A stretch of DNA of 64,000 nucleotides from Hyphomonas sp. GTDB taxonomy: Bacteria; Pseudomonadota; Alphaproteobacteria; Caulobacterales; Hyphomonadaceae. This document shows, in pieces, positions 35,536-44,471 of this stretch (the first letter of the stretch is position 1; the number at the start of each line of letters is the position of its first letter). The notes under the pieces were generated by a model, which saw only the letters and a list, made by a program, of their open reading frames with translations, was not told the DNA's origin and searched no databases. The translations under genes and the position numbers were made by a program. The DNA lies in contig PACZ01000032.1 in the NCBI GenBank assembly GCA_002700305.1, positions 52,888 through 116,887 of the forward strand, read 5' to 3'.

Positions 35536-36633
35536 TCAAGCTTCTTTGCCGACGCGTGTTTGCTGAGCTGGAGGTTCCTTCTCTGCGTTGGGGTTTGAAC
35601 TCGGCACGTGTTTGCTGCCGGTGACCGGTCTGACATGGGCGGCGCGGCTATTCAGCAGGTGCGGGTTCCAGGCCATTGTGCGGCTCAGCGCCCACACCGG
35701 CACTTTCCGCGGATCGGTCTTCCAGTCCGTACCCCGACGGATCGACATGGCTTTGCGGAGGCCATCCCAGGTGCCGCGTAGCGTCGCCGAAAAGCAGCCG
35801 ATGAAAGCATTTCGGAAAATCAGATAGATAGATAAAACGATGTGTACCGGCAGCGTCAGAAGAAGCAGCAGCAAGGGCATGTTCTTGGCATAGGTCCAGA
35901 TCCGGTTGCGTGTCCCATGATAGGCTGAGAACTTGCTGTGCTTGCCGGTGATGGCACTGCCCATATGATGAACTATCGCGTCGGGCAGGAAAATGCAGCG
36001 CTCGTCAGCCAGCTGCATCCGGAAGCCGAGATCGACGTCTTCGCAATAGCAGAAGAAACGCTCATCAAAGCCACCATGTTCCAGAAATAAAGTTCGGTCG
36101 TAGATGGCAGCTGCTCCGCAGGGGCTGAAGCACTCGCCTTCGGCGGGCATGTGTGATGCGGGGTGCCCGAACCCGCCTCGCCAGGGAAGGCCGAAGATCA
36201 GATAGGCATCGCCCGCCCCATCAATATGGTCAGGGTGTGCCATGTCATATTGGGCGGATGCAAAAACGCGGCAATCGGGATGGCGCCGGGATGCGGCGGC
36301 AATTTTTTCCAGCCAGTCCGGCGCAGCTTCGGCATCCGGATTGAGCAACGCCAGCCAGCGCCCGGTGGCCATGTGTGCCCCCAGATTGTTTGCTGCGGCA
36401 AAGCCGAGATTATCTGCATTCCTGACAAGTTGGGCTGATGGCACGCCGGTAAAGTCAATCTTGTCTGCCGAGCCATCGGTGGAGGCATTATCAAGCACGA
36501 TGACTTCGAAATTGCGGAAGGTCTGAGCCGCCAGTGAGCGGACGGCGGCGCAGATATAATCTCCGCCATTGTAATTCACGATGATTACGGAGAATTCAGG
36601 AGCTTGCATGAGGTCCGTCTTTGTCGCGTTCAA
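35536..36633 (-). CDS. Glycosyltransferase family 2, rhamnosyltransferase-like
   Basis: A 365-residue GT-A-fold transferase, probably membrane-associated. FSVIIVNYNGGDYICAAVRSL, VLDNASTDGSADKI, NLGFAAANNLG and LLNPDAEAAPDWL form the donor-binding half; GGFDERFFCYCEDVDLGFRM is the acceptor-side ED motif. These are the marks of the WbbL-type rhamnosyltransferases, and dTDP-rhamnose is made by the operon at the start of the window. A hydrophobic segment (about 245-275) may anchor it. ATG 36609 is an alternative start. Confidence 0.88.
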   Translation of the reverse strand: MNATKTDLMQAPEFSVIIVNYNGGDYICAAVRSLAAQTFRNFEVIVLDNASTDGSADKIDFTGVPSAQLVRNADNLGFAAANNLGAHMATGRWLALLNPDAEAAPDWLEKIAAASRRHPDCRVFASAQYDMAHPDHIDGAGDAYLIFGLPWRGGFGHPASHMPAEGECFSPCGAAAIYDRTLFLEHGGFDERFFCYCEDVDLGFRMQLADERCIFLPDAIVHHMGSAITGKHSKFSAYHGTRNRIWTYAKNMPLLLLLLTLPVHIVLSIYLIFRNAFIGCFSATLRGTWDGLRKAMSIRRGTDWKTDPRKVPVWALSRTMAWNPHLLNSRAAHVRPVTGSKHVPSSNPNAEKEPPAQQTRVGKEA

Positions 36634-36758
36634 TCAGCCGGAGAAACCGGGCGCCGGAGCATCCCCCAACAAGCCCTTTTTGTTGGCGGCATTCTAAGCA
36701 CGGCGTCAAGCTTATGGCACGCCCCGGACACTGCGATTTCATGAAAAATAGTTTCATC

Positions 36759-36787
36759 TGGAACTAATAATTCTCTCGGTATATACT
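36759..36787 (+). promoter_or_regulatory. Likely leaderless promoter of phhA
   Basis: TATACT at 36782-36787 ends six bases before the phhA ATG, and TGGAAC at 36759-36764 is a weak -35 at 17-base spacing. Transcription would start at or very near the A of the ATG. No ribosome site precedes the ATG, which supports a leaderless message. Confidence 0.45.
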
Positions 36788-36793
36788 GCGACC

Positions 36794-37669
36794 ATGGACA
36801 CGACCGTACTCAAGAACCGCTACGAAAACGCGCCGCGGGCCGCTGATTTTACAATCGATCAGGCGTGGGATACCTACACGGCTGAAGAACATGACCGGTG
36901 GGACCGGCTGTTTCGCCGACAGAAAGAGGTCACGCAAGGCCGCGCCTGTTCGGCAGCGCTGGATGCGATGACACAACTGGAACTGTCTCCGTCAGGCATC
37001 CCGCACATGGGACGTCTGTCTGACCGACTGGAAAAGATTACCGGCTGGCGCATCGTACCCGTCGCCGAACTGGTGCCGGACGAGATTTTCTTCGACCATC
37101 TGGCCAATCGCAGGTTCCCGGCCGGGGCCTTCATCCGCCCGGAAGCCGAGTTTGATTACCTGCAGGAACCGGACATCTTCCACGACATTTTCGGCCATGT
37201 GCCGCTGCTGGCCAATCCGGTGTTTGCCGACTTCATGGAAGCGTACGGCAAGGGCGGCCAGCGGGCGATGCGCCTTGGCCAGCTGCACAACCTCGCCCGG
37301 CTCTACTGGTACACGGTGGAGTTTGGCCTGATCCGCGAAGACGAGGGCCTGCGCATCTATGGCGCCGGTATTCTGTCCAGTCCGCAGGAAACCGTCTTCG
37401 CTCTGGAAGACGACAGCCCGAACCGGATCGGTTTCGACGTGCAACGCCTGATGCGTACGAAATACATCATTGATGACTTCCAGCAGACCTATTTCGTCGT
37501 CGACAGTTTCGAAGCTCTGCTTGACACTTGCTACAAGGATTTCGGTTCGGTCTACGCCGACGTGAAAGGCCAGCCCGACTACGAAGCGCACGAGATTGCG
37601 CCAGGTGACGACGTGCTTCATCGCGGCACGCACGCTTATTTCGATCAGGGCGGACGAAAGAAGGTCTGA
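36794..37669 (+). CDS. phhA: Phenylalanine 4-monooxygenase
   Basis: Converts phenylalanine to tyrosine with a pterin cofactor, oxygen and non-haem iron. At 291 residues it is the short bacterial catalytic form without a regulatory ACT domain. The iron ligands are His130 and His135 in IFHDIFGHVPLL and Glu176 in YWYTVEFGL, at the same mutual spacing as in the Chromobacterium enzyme. It is an isolated metabolic gene between polysaccharide genes. It has no Shine-Dalgarno and a -10-like box just upstream, suggesting a leaderless mRNA. Confidence 0.96.
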   Translation: MDTTVLKNRYENAPRAADFTIDQAWDTYTAEEHDRWDRLFRRQKEVTQGRACSAALDAMTQLELSPSGIPHMGRLSDRLEKITGWRIVPVAELVPDEIFFDHLANRRFPAGAFIRPEAEFDYLQEPDIFHDIFGHVPLLANPVFADFMEAYGKGGQRAMRLGQLHNLARLYWYTVEFGLIREDEGLRIYGAGILSSPQETVFALEDDSPNRIGFDVQRLMRTKYIIDDFQQTYFVVDSFEALLDTCYKDFGSVYADVKGQPDYEAHEIAPGDDVLHRGTHAYFDQGGRKKV

Positions 37670-37729
37670 CCGGGCGCCATCGTCACTTCCGCGCTTGACC
37701 CTTGAGAAAAAACAGAAGATCGACTTGGG

Positions 37730-38683
37730 ATGCATTACGCCCCCCGTATTCTCGTCACCGGCGGTGCCGGCTTCATCGGTTCCTTCCTGTGCGAGCGCCT
37801 GCTCGACTCCGGCGCGGAAGTCCTGTGCGTGGACAATTTCTTCACCGGCCGGCGGACCAATGTCGCCCACCTCCTGGACAATCCGCGCTTCGAGATCATG
37901 CGCCATGACGTGACGTTTCCGCTCTTTGTGGAAGTCGACCAGATCTACAATCTGGCCTGTCCGGCGAGCCCGATTCACTACCAGTTCGATCCTGTCCAGA
38001 CGACGAAGACGAGCGTGCACGGCGCGATCAACATGCTGGGCCTCGCCAAACGCACGCGCGCGAAGATCCTCCAGGCCTCGACCTCGGAAGTCTATGGCGA
38101 TCCGGAAATCCACCCGCAGCGGGAAGAGTATTGGGGCAATGTGAACCCGATCGGCCTGCGCTCCTGTTATGATGAGGGCAAGCGCTGCGCCGAGACGCTG
38201 TTCTTCGATTATCACCGTCAGCACAATGTGAAGATCAAGGTCGCCCGGATCTTCAACACCTATGGCCCGCGCATGCACCCGAATGACGGCCGCGTCGTGT
38301 CGAATTTCATCGTGCAGGCCCTGCGCGGCGAAGACATCACACTTTATGGCGATGGCCAGCAGACGCGCAGCTTCTGCTTCGTCTCAGACCTCGTAGATGG
38401 CCTGATCCGGCTGATGAATTCCGAGGATGAGGTCACCGGCCCGATCAATCTGGGCAATCCCGGAGAGTTCACCATGCGCCAGCTCGCCGAGACGGTGCTG
38501 GAACTGACGGGCTCGAAATCCGGGATCGTCAACCGGCCCCTGCCATCGGACGACCCGCGCCAGCGCCAGCCGGATATTTCAAAGGCGAAGTCCGCGCTCG
38601 GCTGGGAACCGACCATCCCGCTCGCCGAAGGCCTGAAGCCGACAATCGAGTATTTCCGGAACGAGATTGCGGAGATGGTTTAG
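37730..38683 (+). CDS. UDP-glucuronate decarboxylase (UDP-xylose synthase)
   Basis: A 317-residue extended SDR that converts UDP-glucuronate to UDP-xylose. [19 protein letters not shown] binds [38 protein letters not shown] and the catalytic [20 protein letters not shown] are diagnostic of the UXS group rather than dTDP-glucose dehydratase. [19 protein letters not shown] and [17 protein letters not shown] also fit. No UDP-glucose dehydrogenase is in the window, so its UDP-GlcA must come from elsewhere. It begins 60 bases after phhA. Confidence 0.93.
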   Translation: MHYAPRILVTGGAGFIGSFLCERLLDSGAEVLCVDNFFTGRRTNVAHLLDNPRFEIMRHDVTFPLFVEVDQIYNLACPASPIHYQFDPVQTTKTSVHGAINMLGLAKRTRAKILQASTSEVYGDPEIHPQREEYWGNVNPIGLRSCYDEGKRCAETLFFDYHRQHNVKIKVARIFNTYGPRMHPNDGRVVSNFIVQALRGEDITLYGDGQQTRSFCFVSDLVDGLIRLMNSEDEVTGPINLGNPGEFTMRQLAETVLELTGSKSGIVNRPLPSDDPRQRQPDISKAKSALGWEPTIPLAEGLKPTIEYFRNEIAEMV

Positions 38684-38713
38684 GGGCGGTTGCGCTTACG
38701 CTTGCGCGGCGGG

Positions 38714-38776
38714 CATTCATTTCCTCAAATCGATCCTCGATCGATTTGTGCGCTGAAGGCGCACCGGAAATGAATG
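38714..38776. repeat. Three-way-junction inverted-repeat element next to the tRNA
   Basis: An outer 11-bp inverted repeat (38714-38724 with 38766-38776) encloses two hairpins with almost no unpaired bases: CAAATCGATC-CTC-GATCGATTTG (38726-38748) and TGCGC-TGAAG-GCGCA (38749-38763). The right end overlaps the last two bases of the tRNA gene. There is no T-run, so it is not a classical terminator. It looks like a REP- or MITE-type element, or a structured tRNA trailer. Confidence 0.75.
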
Positions 38777-38851
38777 GTGGGCCCGGCAGGATTTGAACCC
38801 GCGACCAAACCGTTATGAGCGGTCCGCTCTAACCAACTGAGCTACAGGCCC
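38775..38851 (-). tRNA. tRNA-Ile2 (anticodon CAT, probably lysidine-modified)
   Basis: A 77-nt cloverleaf on the minus strand: acceptor stem GGGCCTG/CGGGCCC, D-stem GCTC/GAGC, anticodon stem GACCG/CGGTT with loop CTCATAA, T-arm GCGGG-TTCAAAT-CCTGC, and an encoded CCA. Anticodon CAT could be Met or Ile2. The C4-G69 and C5-G68 pairs and the variable loop TGGTC match tRNA-Ile2 substrates of TilS and not elongator tRNA-Met, so AUA-reading isoleucine tRNA is preferred. A 6-bp inverted repeat lies just upstream (38859-38876). Confidence 0.9.
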
Positions 38852-38988
38852 ACCGAAACACCCGTTTAGGCGGGTGATGTGCGCCTTGCAATGGGCCTGA
38901 TGAATCCGATCGAATCCCGTAACGGAGTCTTACCGCTCTTGTGGTTAACACCCTGAAACCCGGCGCGAATTTTGCTAGGTAGGGGACC

Positions 38989-40008
38989 ATGACACGCGTA
39001 CTTGTCACCGGCGGAGCCGGATATATCGGATCGCACACCTGTGTGGAGCTTGTCTCGCGCGGGTACGAGCCCGTGATAGTGGACAATTTCGTCAATTCCT
39101 CACCGAAGGCGATCGACCGGATCTGCCAGCTGACCAACTCGCCGGTGGAATGGTACGAGGCCGATGTCCGCGACACCGGCCGGATCGCCGAAATTCTCTC
39201 AAAGCATGATTGCGAAGCGGCCATCCACTTTGCTGGTCTGAAGGCTGTCGGCGAGTCGACGGAGAAACCGCTCGAATATTACAGCGCCAATGTGATGGGT
39301 ACCCACAGCCTGATCGAGGCGATGCTGCAGTCCGGCGCCAGCCAGATCGTGTTCTCGTCCAGCGCCACGGTTTATGGCGAGCCGGAGTTCCTGCCCTATA
39401 CCGAATCCCACCGCCTCCGCCCGACAAATCCCTATGGCAACACGAAGCTGACGGCGGAAATGCTGCTGAACGATGTGGCCGGGTCTGGCGCGCTGACCGA
39501 TGTGGCGATCCTGCGTTATTTCAATCCGATCGGCGCGCACCCCAGCGGCATGATCGGGGAAGACCCGAACGATATTCCGAACAATCTGATGCCATATGTG
39601 GCGCAGGTGGCTGTGGGCCGGCGCCCGCACCTCAACGTGTTCGGCAATGATTATGACACGGCCGATGGCACCGGCGTGCGCGACTATCTCCACGTCGTGG
39701 ACCTTGCCCGCGCGCATGTGCTGGCGCTCGACCGGTTCAGGCATTCCCACGGGCCCTTCACTGTGAACCTCGGCACCGGCAATGGCTCGTCCGTTCTGGA
39801 GGTCGTGCGGGCGTTCGAAGCGGCCTGCGGCAAGTCCATCGCCATGGAATTCGCGCCGCGGCGGGCAGGCGACATCGCCGCCTTCTGGGCCGATCCGTCG
39901 CGGGCGCAGGAACTCCTGGGCTGGGAGGCGGAGCTGACGCTGGAGGACATGTGCCGCGATCAGTGGGCCTGGCAGAGCCAGAATCCACAAGGTTATGAAA
40001 ACGCCTGA
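38989..40008 (+). CDS. galE: UDP-glucose 4-epimerase
   Basis: Interconverts UDP-glucose and UDP-galactose (or the N-acetyl forms). The 339 residues start with TRVLVTGGAGYIGSHTCVEL, include HFAGLKAVGESTEKPLEYY, the SSSATVYGEPE segment and the YGNTKLTAE catalytic Tyr/Lys pair, and end with the usual GW...L motif region. ATG follows AGGTAGGGGA. It may supply UDP-Gal or UDP-GalNAc for the polysaccharide. Confidence 0.96.
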   Translation: MTRVLVTGGAGYIGSHTCVELVSRGYEPVIVDNFVNSSPKAIDRICQLTNSPVEWYEADVRDTGRIAEILSKHDCEAAIHFAGLKAVGESTEKPLEYYSANVMGTHSLIEAMLQSGASQIVFSSSATVYGEPEFLPYTESHRLRPTNPYGNTKLTAEMLLNDVAGSGALTDVAILRYFNPIGAHPSGMIGEDPNDIPNNLMPYVAQVAVGRRPHLNVFGNDYDTADGTGVRDYLHVVDLARAHVLALDRFRHSHGPFTVNLGTGNGSSVLEVVRAFEAACGKSIAMEFAPRRAGDIAAFWADPSRAQELLGWEAELTLEDMCRDQWAWQSQNPQGYENA

Positions 40009-40095
40009 TTTGTCGTCGGTCTGAGACACAATCGGAACAAGATTGCCTCCCAGAGTGTTCGGTAGAATACTCAGTTAAACCAATGGGAGATTCTC

Positions 40096-40896
40096 ATGCG
40101 CCGACTTTTGCCCCTTCTGACATCAACTGCCGCCCTCGCCCTGATCCTGCCTCAGGCGGCCTGCGCGCAGATGCAGGGCCCGGCGCTGGGCCTCACGCAG
40201 CAATCGGTGGCGGGCGCTTATCAGGCGCCGAACTCGATCCAGCCTGAAACCACGCTTTCGATCACTGCGCAGGCGACCGTGAAGCGCGAGCCCGACATTG
40301 CTTACATCAATGCCGGCGTTCAGGCCGAAGGTGACACCGCGACAGAGGCCATGGAATCGCAGGCCGAAGCCATGACCAGCGTGTTCGACGCGCTGGAAAA
40401 GGCGGGCGTTGCCGAGAAAGACATGCAGACGTCCAATTTCTCACTCTGGCCTCGCTACACCTATATCGAGACCAAGCTGAAAGACGGCTCGTCCCAAGGC
40501 GAGCAGAAGCTGATCGGCTATACGGCCTCCAACCAGCTGACCATAAAGGTGCGGGATCTCGACAGTCTGGGCACAATGCTCGACAGCCTGGTGAAGGCGG
40601 GTGGCAATACGTTCAATGGTCTGAATTTCGCGCTCGATGACAATACCGAAGTGCGTGACGAGGCCCGCCGCGAAGCCATGGCCATGGCCCGTGCCCGGGC
40701 AGACCTCTATGCCGAAGCGGCCGGTCTGCGCGTGCTGCGTATCGTGACAATCAACGAAAGCGGAAACTACTCGCCTCAACCCATGCCGATGGCGCGGATG
40801 GAAGTCATGGCGTCCGACAAGGCGAACACACCGATGGCAGGCGGCGAGGTTGGCTACAATGCAACGGTGAACGTGGTCTTCGAACTCGGCCAGTAA
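40096..40896 (+). CDS. SIMPL-domain (DUF541) secreted protein
   Basis: A 266-residue exported protein of the SIMPL family, found in the periplasm or outer surface and of unclear biochemical role (related to oxidative stress protein YggE). A signal peptide (RRLLPLLTSTAALALILPQAACAQ) ends near residue 24; a cysteine in AAC may also be a weak lipobox. The domain (about 45-265) has the usual beginning TLSITAQATVKREPDIAYINAGVQ and the YTASNQLTIKVRDLDSLGTMLDSLVKAGGN core. GGGAG precedes the ATG. Confidence 0.9.
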   Translation: MRRLLPLLTSTAALALILPQAACAQMQGPALGLTQQSVAGAYQAPNSIQPETTLSITAQATVKREPDIAYINAGVQAEGDTATEAMESQAEAMTSVFDALEKAGVAEKDMQTSNFSLWPRYTYIETKLKDGSSQGEQKLIGYTASNQLTIKVRDLDSLGTMLDSLVKAGGNTFNGLNFALDDNTEVRDEARREAMAMARARADLYAEAAGLRVLRIVTINESGNYSPQPMPMARMEVMASDKANTPMAGGEVGYNATVNVVFELGQ

Positions 40897-40914
40897 GACT
40901 CCGGGCAGGCCGGA

Positions 40915-41925
40915 TCACACATAGCCTTCGGCAAGCAGGTCCTTCATATCGATGATGCCGACCGGCTTGCCGTCGACTGTCACGAAGGCGTTTGAGATAC
41001 GCTGGGCCGTGAAGGTCTTGATGACCGTGGACATGCGGTCGTCTGGGCTCAGCGCCTTCGGGTCCGGCGTCATGACATCGGCCGCCGTTCCGGCGAGCTT
41101 GCCGGCGAGCATGGCGCGGCGCAGGTCGCCATCGGTGACCATGCCGACCAGCTTGCCATCCGCGTCGACGATACCGACGCAGCCCTTGCGTCCCTCGGAG
41201 ACCGCCAGGATCACGTCCCGGACATCGGCAGAGTCGCTGATGATCGGCATATGATCCGTTTTAGTCTCGATATAGTCGCCTGCAGTCTGCAGGGAGCGGC
41301 CGAGTTTGCCGCCCGGATGGCGGAAGCCGAACTCCTCCCGCGAGAAGCCTCGGCGGGCCATCAGCACGATGGTCAGCGCATCGCCCAGCGCCAGCGCCAT
41401 GGTGGTGGAGGATGTTGGTGCCAGGCCATTCGGGCACGCTTCAGCCACAACCGGCATTTCCAGCAGCACATCAGACGCCCTGCCCAGGGTCGATTCGGCC
41501 GAGCGCGTCATGCCGATCAGCGGGATGTCGTTGCCTTTGCAGAAGCGCAGAAGATCCACCAGTTCGCGGCTTTCGCCCGAATAGGAAATCGCGATCACGA
41601 CCGAGCCCGGCACGACCATGCCAAGGTCGCCATGGCTGGCTTCTGTCGGGTGCAGGAAAAAGCTCGGCGTTCCGGTTGAGGCGAGGCTGGCGGCGATCTT
41701 CTGGCCGATATGGCCCGATTTGCCGACGCCCGCGACAATCACATGCCGGTCGGTCGCCATGATCCGGTCCGCGGCTTCAGCGATGGACGGTCCGATACTG
41801 GCTTCCAGCTGCTCAAGCGCGTCCCGCTCGATGCGGATCGTGTTGCGGGCGAGGTCTAGGTCGGATTCTTTGGCCACGGGCGCTGCTCCTGCTGGATCGC
41901 GCGTGTTGTCCGGCAAGCCGGGCAT
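40915..41925 (-). CDS. kdsD: Arabinose-5-phosphate isomerase (KpsF/GutQ/KdsD)
   Basis: Makes arabinose-5-phosphate from ribulose-5-phosphate, the first step of Kdo synthesis. ATG 41925 is used; the frame is open 69 bases further. The 336 residues hold an N-terminal SIS domain (about 40-200; VIVAGVGKSGHIGQKIAASLASTGTPSFFLHPTEASHGDLGM) and two CBS domains (about 215-335). It lies ten bases after the carboxypeptidase gene on the minus strand. kdsA, the next Kdo enzyme, is 10 kb away. Confidence 0.94.
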   Translation of the reverse strand: MPGLPDNTRDPAGAAPVAKESDLDLARNTIRIERDALEQLEASIGPSIAEAADRIMATDRHVIVAGVGKSGHIGQKIAASLASTGTPSFFLHPTEASHGDLGMVVPGSVVIAISYSGESRELVDLLRFCKGNDIPLIGMTRSAESTLGRASDVLLEMPVVAEACPNGLAPTSSTTMALALGDALTIVLMARRGFSREEFGFRHPGGKLGRSLQTAGDYIETKTDHMPIISDSADVRDVILAVSEGRKGCVGIVDADGKLVGMVTDGDLRRAMLAGKLAGTAADVMTPDPKALSPDDRMSTVIKTFTAQRISNAFVTVDGKPVGIIDMKDLLAEGYV

Positions 41926-41935
41926 GGTGACAACC

Positions 41936-43141
41936 CTACTTGGCCAGTTGGCGGCGGCGGTACTCTTCCGGCGAGAACGCAGGCTCTTCGACAACGGGCG
42001 CTTCCGCGAAGTAACGCCCGATTGATGTCTGCTCGGGATCGATGGGCATAGCGGTTTCCGCCGGCGCCGGTTCGGACTCGGCTACCAGAACAGGCGCATT
42101 CAGTACCGGCGGGGCCGGCGTATCGTCTGCATCGCCCTGCGCCGAGGTTGCGTTGTCATTGTCGTTGGCGGCCATCTGTTTCGCTTCAGCCGCTTCCGTG
42201 GCCAGGATCACCGACAGAGGCTTCCCATTCAGCATCGGCTCGGCCGCGGCTTCCGGGCTCAGCGGTTCATCCAGCATGGCGAAGGCGAGGCGGGTCCGCA
42301 GTGCCGGGTCGTCGGCTGGCAGCGTGTAGGAGCTGAAGGCGGCTTCGATCAGGGCCTCGACGTGCCGGTCGCGCGCACGGGCCGTCGTGCCGCCCAGCAT
42401 CACGGCGATGATCCGGTGGCCGTCGCGCTTGGCGGAGGCCATCAGGTTGAAGCCTGAGGCGCGGGTGTAGCCGGTCTTGATGCCGTCTACGCCGTCCACA
42501 TCGCCAAGAAGATTGTTGTGGTTCTTGTAAGTCTTGCGGCCCCAGGAGAACTGCTCGGTCGCGAAATAGTGATAATAGTCCGCATGATCGGTCAGCATGG
42601 CCTCGGCCAGGATGGCCATGTCGCGCGCTGTGGTCAGCTGCCGTGTATCGGGCAGGCCGGATGCATTCACGAAGCGGGTGTTTTCCAGGCCCAGTGACTT
42701 GGCCTTAACGGTCATCAGCTGGGCGAAACGGCTTTCGGTACCGCCAAGGCGCTCAGCGACCACGACAGCGACGTCGTTTGCGGACTTGGTAACAAGAGCA
42801 CCAATCGCGTCACGCACAGTGATGGTGGAGCCGGTGCGCAGTTTGAGGTTCGACGGGGCCTGTGCCGCGGCGAAACGGGAAACGGTCATGCGTTCGCCGA
42901 GCGAGACCTCACCGCTCTTGAGGGCATCGAACAGCATGTAGAGGGTCATGACCTTGGTCAGCGAGGCCGGATAACGTGGCTCGTCTGCATGCCGGTCGTG
43001 GAGGACCTCCTGCGTGTCGGCATCAATGACGATCGCAGCGTATTTTTCTGCCTGGGCAGCGCCTCCACCGATTGCCATGACCGACAGGACGGCCGCAGCA
43101 AGGGTGACTCGGGTCAGGGCGGCGAGTGCGCGCAGGAACAT
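41936..43141 (-). CDS. D-alanyl-D-alanine carboxypeptidase (PBP5/6 family)
   Basis: A 401-residue periplasmic penicillin-binding protein that trims pentapeptides of peptidoglycan. A signal peptide ends near residue 31 (AAQAEKY). The active site SLTK is Ser60/Lys63, followed by the SAN motif in VTKSANDVAV and KTG in GIKTGYTRASGF. After the catalytic domain (to about 290) comes a long Ala/Pro/Glu-rich tail rather than the usual C-terminal beta-domain and amphipathic anchor. The last residues, about 380-401, are hydrophilic. Confidence 0.93.
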   Translation of the reverse strand: MFLRALAALTRVTLAAAVLSVMAIGGGAAQAEKYAAIVIDADTQEVLHDRHADEPRYPASLTKVMTLYMLFDALKSGEVSLGERMTVSRFAAAQAPSNLKLRTGSTITVRDAIGALVTKSANDVAVVVAERLGGTESRFAQLMTVKAKSLGLENTRFVNASGLPDTRQLTTARDMAILAEAMLTDHADYYHYFATEQFSWGRKTYKNHNNLLGDVDGVDGIKTGYTRASGFNLMASAKRDGHRIIAVMLGGTTARARDRHVEALIEAAFSSYTLPADDPALRTRLAFAMLDEPLSPEAAAEPMLNGKPLSVILATEAAEAKQMAANDNDNATSAQGDADDTPAPPVLNAPVLVAESEPAPAETAMPIDPEQTSIGRYFAEAPVVEEPAFSPEEYRRRQLAK

Positions 43142-43307
43142 TCAGGTCTCCCGAATTGTTAACCCCGGCCCTCCGGGATTTAACTTAGAATCGTGCAAAT
43201 CCCTTGACCACACCTTAACGGCACAAGGTGGGCCGGATTGCGCAATCGTAATAAAACCGATGCAAAAAACGTGCACGCTGCCTTATGTTGCAGCGCACAA
43301 AAATATA

Positions 43308-43336
43308 TTGCGATCGCGAAGAAAAAGCGCTATATG
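43308..43336 (+). promoter_or_regulatory. Probable sigma-70-type promoter of the phasin gene
   Basis: TTGCGA (43308-43313) and TATATG (43331-43336) are separated by 17 bases and lie 50-80 bases before the phasin ATG. Downstream, TAGTACAA occurs at 43359-43366 and again at 43369-43376, a 10-base period that could be an operator for a PhaR-like repressor. Confidence 0.5.
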
Positions 43337-43387
43337 TTTTCGTAGGGTAAGCGCAGGGTAGTACAAGTTAGTACAAAGGAACGATCG

Positions 43388-43813
43388 ATGACGAAGGCAA
43401 AGACCGCTGGCACCGCAAAACGCGCAAAAGCTGAAGCGAGTGCAGCGATGGACACCACCACCAAGATGCTCGACGAGACCATGGGACAATTCTCCGGTTT
43501 CGCTGGCAAATTCGGCGAATATGCCGAGTCCGGCCTGAAAGCTTTCAGCGAACGCACCGCCGCATCGACCGATATGGCGCGCGAACTGGGCAGCCGGAAC
43601 ATGGACTTCTTCACCAAGTCGCTGGAGCAGGGCGTTGAAGCCACGCAGGCGATCACGTCCGCTAAAGACGTACGTGAAGTCATGGAAATCCAGGCCGGAT
43701 TTGCGAAAAACATGTTTTCCGCGTATACGAAAGAAATGAATGCGCAGGCAGAACTTTGCATGTCTGCATGGCGCAGCGCCGCCAAGCCGTTCATGGCCTT
43801 TGGCGCAAAATAA
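43388..43813 (+). CDS. Phasin family protein
   Basis: A 141-residue helical protein that coats polyhydroxyalkanoate granules in related bacteria. It has an Ala/Lys-rich N-terminus and a phasin-like core (about 25-135): FSGFAGKFGEYAESGLKAFSERTAAS, ELGSRNMDFFTKSLEQGVEATQAITSAKDVREVMEIQAGFAKNMFSAYTKEMNAQ. AAAGGAACG precedes the ATG. It is followed by a strong terminator and preceded by a good promoter, so it is monocistronic. No PHA synthase is in the window. Confidence 0.9.
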   Translation: MTKAKTAGTAKRAKAEASAAMDTTTKMLDETMGQFSGFAGKFGEYAESGLKAFSERTAASTDMARELGSRNMDFFTKSLEQGVEATQAITSAKDVREVMEIQAGFAKNMFSAYTKEMNAQAELCMSAWRSAAKPFMAFGAK

Positions 43814-43862
43814 GCTTCTCGGATCGGGCCATATGGCCTGATTGTAGAGTGCAGTAGACTGG

Positions 43863-43896
43863 AAAGAGCCGGACCTGATTGGTCCGGTTCTTTTGT
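43863..43896 (+). terminator. Rho-independent terminator after the phasin gene
   Basis: AAAGAGCCGGACC (43863-43875) pairs with GGTCCGGTTCTTT over 13 positions, with one G-T pair and a five-base loop, followed by T and GTT. It lies 50 bases after the phasin stop. Confidence 0.85.
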
Positions 43897-43974
43897 TCCG
43901 GAAACAGGTTTCTGGCTGATCCTGCCGTCAAAATCGGGATTGGCGGTGCCAAAACAAAACGGTTAGATGCGCTC

Positions 43975-44385
43975 ATGTCACGACTGCCTGATCTGATTGA
44001 GTTTTCGGCGCTGAAGCGTCCTTCCCGGCCGAACAATTGTCTGGTCGCGCCAGACGGCTTTACCGGTATCTCCGCCCCCGATGAAACGGCCCCGGTGTTC
44101 GACAAGCCGCCCAAGCGCGTGTTCGACATCGTGATGGACCTGGTGCTGGAGCGCGTGGAGTGGCGGCTGAGGGCGTCCGATCCCGATACGCTTCGGATTT
44201 CCTTCATCGCGGTCACACCCCTGATGAAATTCAAGGACGATGTCTATGTGCAGGCCCTTCCCGTGGACGGCACAGCAGACCATTCCAGTGTGGCCATCTA
44301 TTCTGGATCCCGCATCGGCTATTCCGACCTCGGAACCAATGCCAAACGGGTGAAGGAACTACTCGATTTGATAGGTACCCGTTGA
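43975..44385 (+). CDS. DUF1499 domain protein
   Basis: A 136-residue protein of the DUF1499 family, of unknown function. ATG 43975 is chosen because the domain starts soon after it; the frame is open upstream through the phasin terminator, which makes a longer protein unlikely. NCLVAPDGF, the VEWRLRASDPDTLRISFIAVTPLMKFKDDVYVQ core and the VAIYSGSRIGYSDLGTNAKRVKELLDLI end are the conserved parts. The start lacks a clear ribosome site. Confidence 0.8.
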   Translation: MSRLPDLIEFSALKRPSRPNNCLVAPDGFTGISAPDETAPVFDKPPKRVFDIVMDLVLERVEWRLRASDPDTLRISFIAVTPLMKFKDDVYVQALPVDGTADHSSVAIYSGSRIGYSDLGTNAKRVKELLDLIGTR

Positions 44386-44471
44386 GCACGCATGCCCTAA
44401 AAGCAGGCAGATTATGATTTTGCCGCGTCTCATGTCTTCAATCTGGCCCTGAACCGTATATCTTAAGATTC

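Noticed and set aside
38775..38851. Elongator tRNA-Met
   Set aside because: Anticodon CAT alone allows it, but the C4-G69 and C5-G68 pairs and the variable loop fit tRNA-Ile2.
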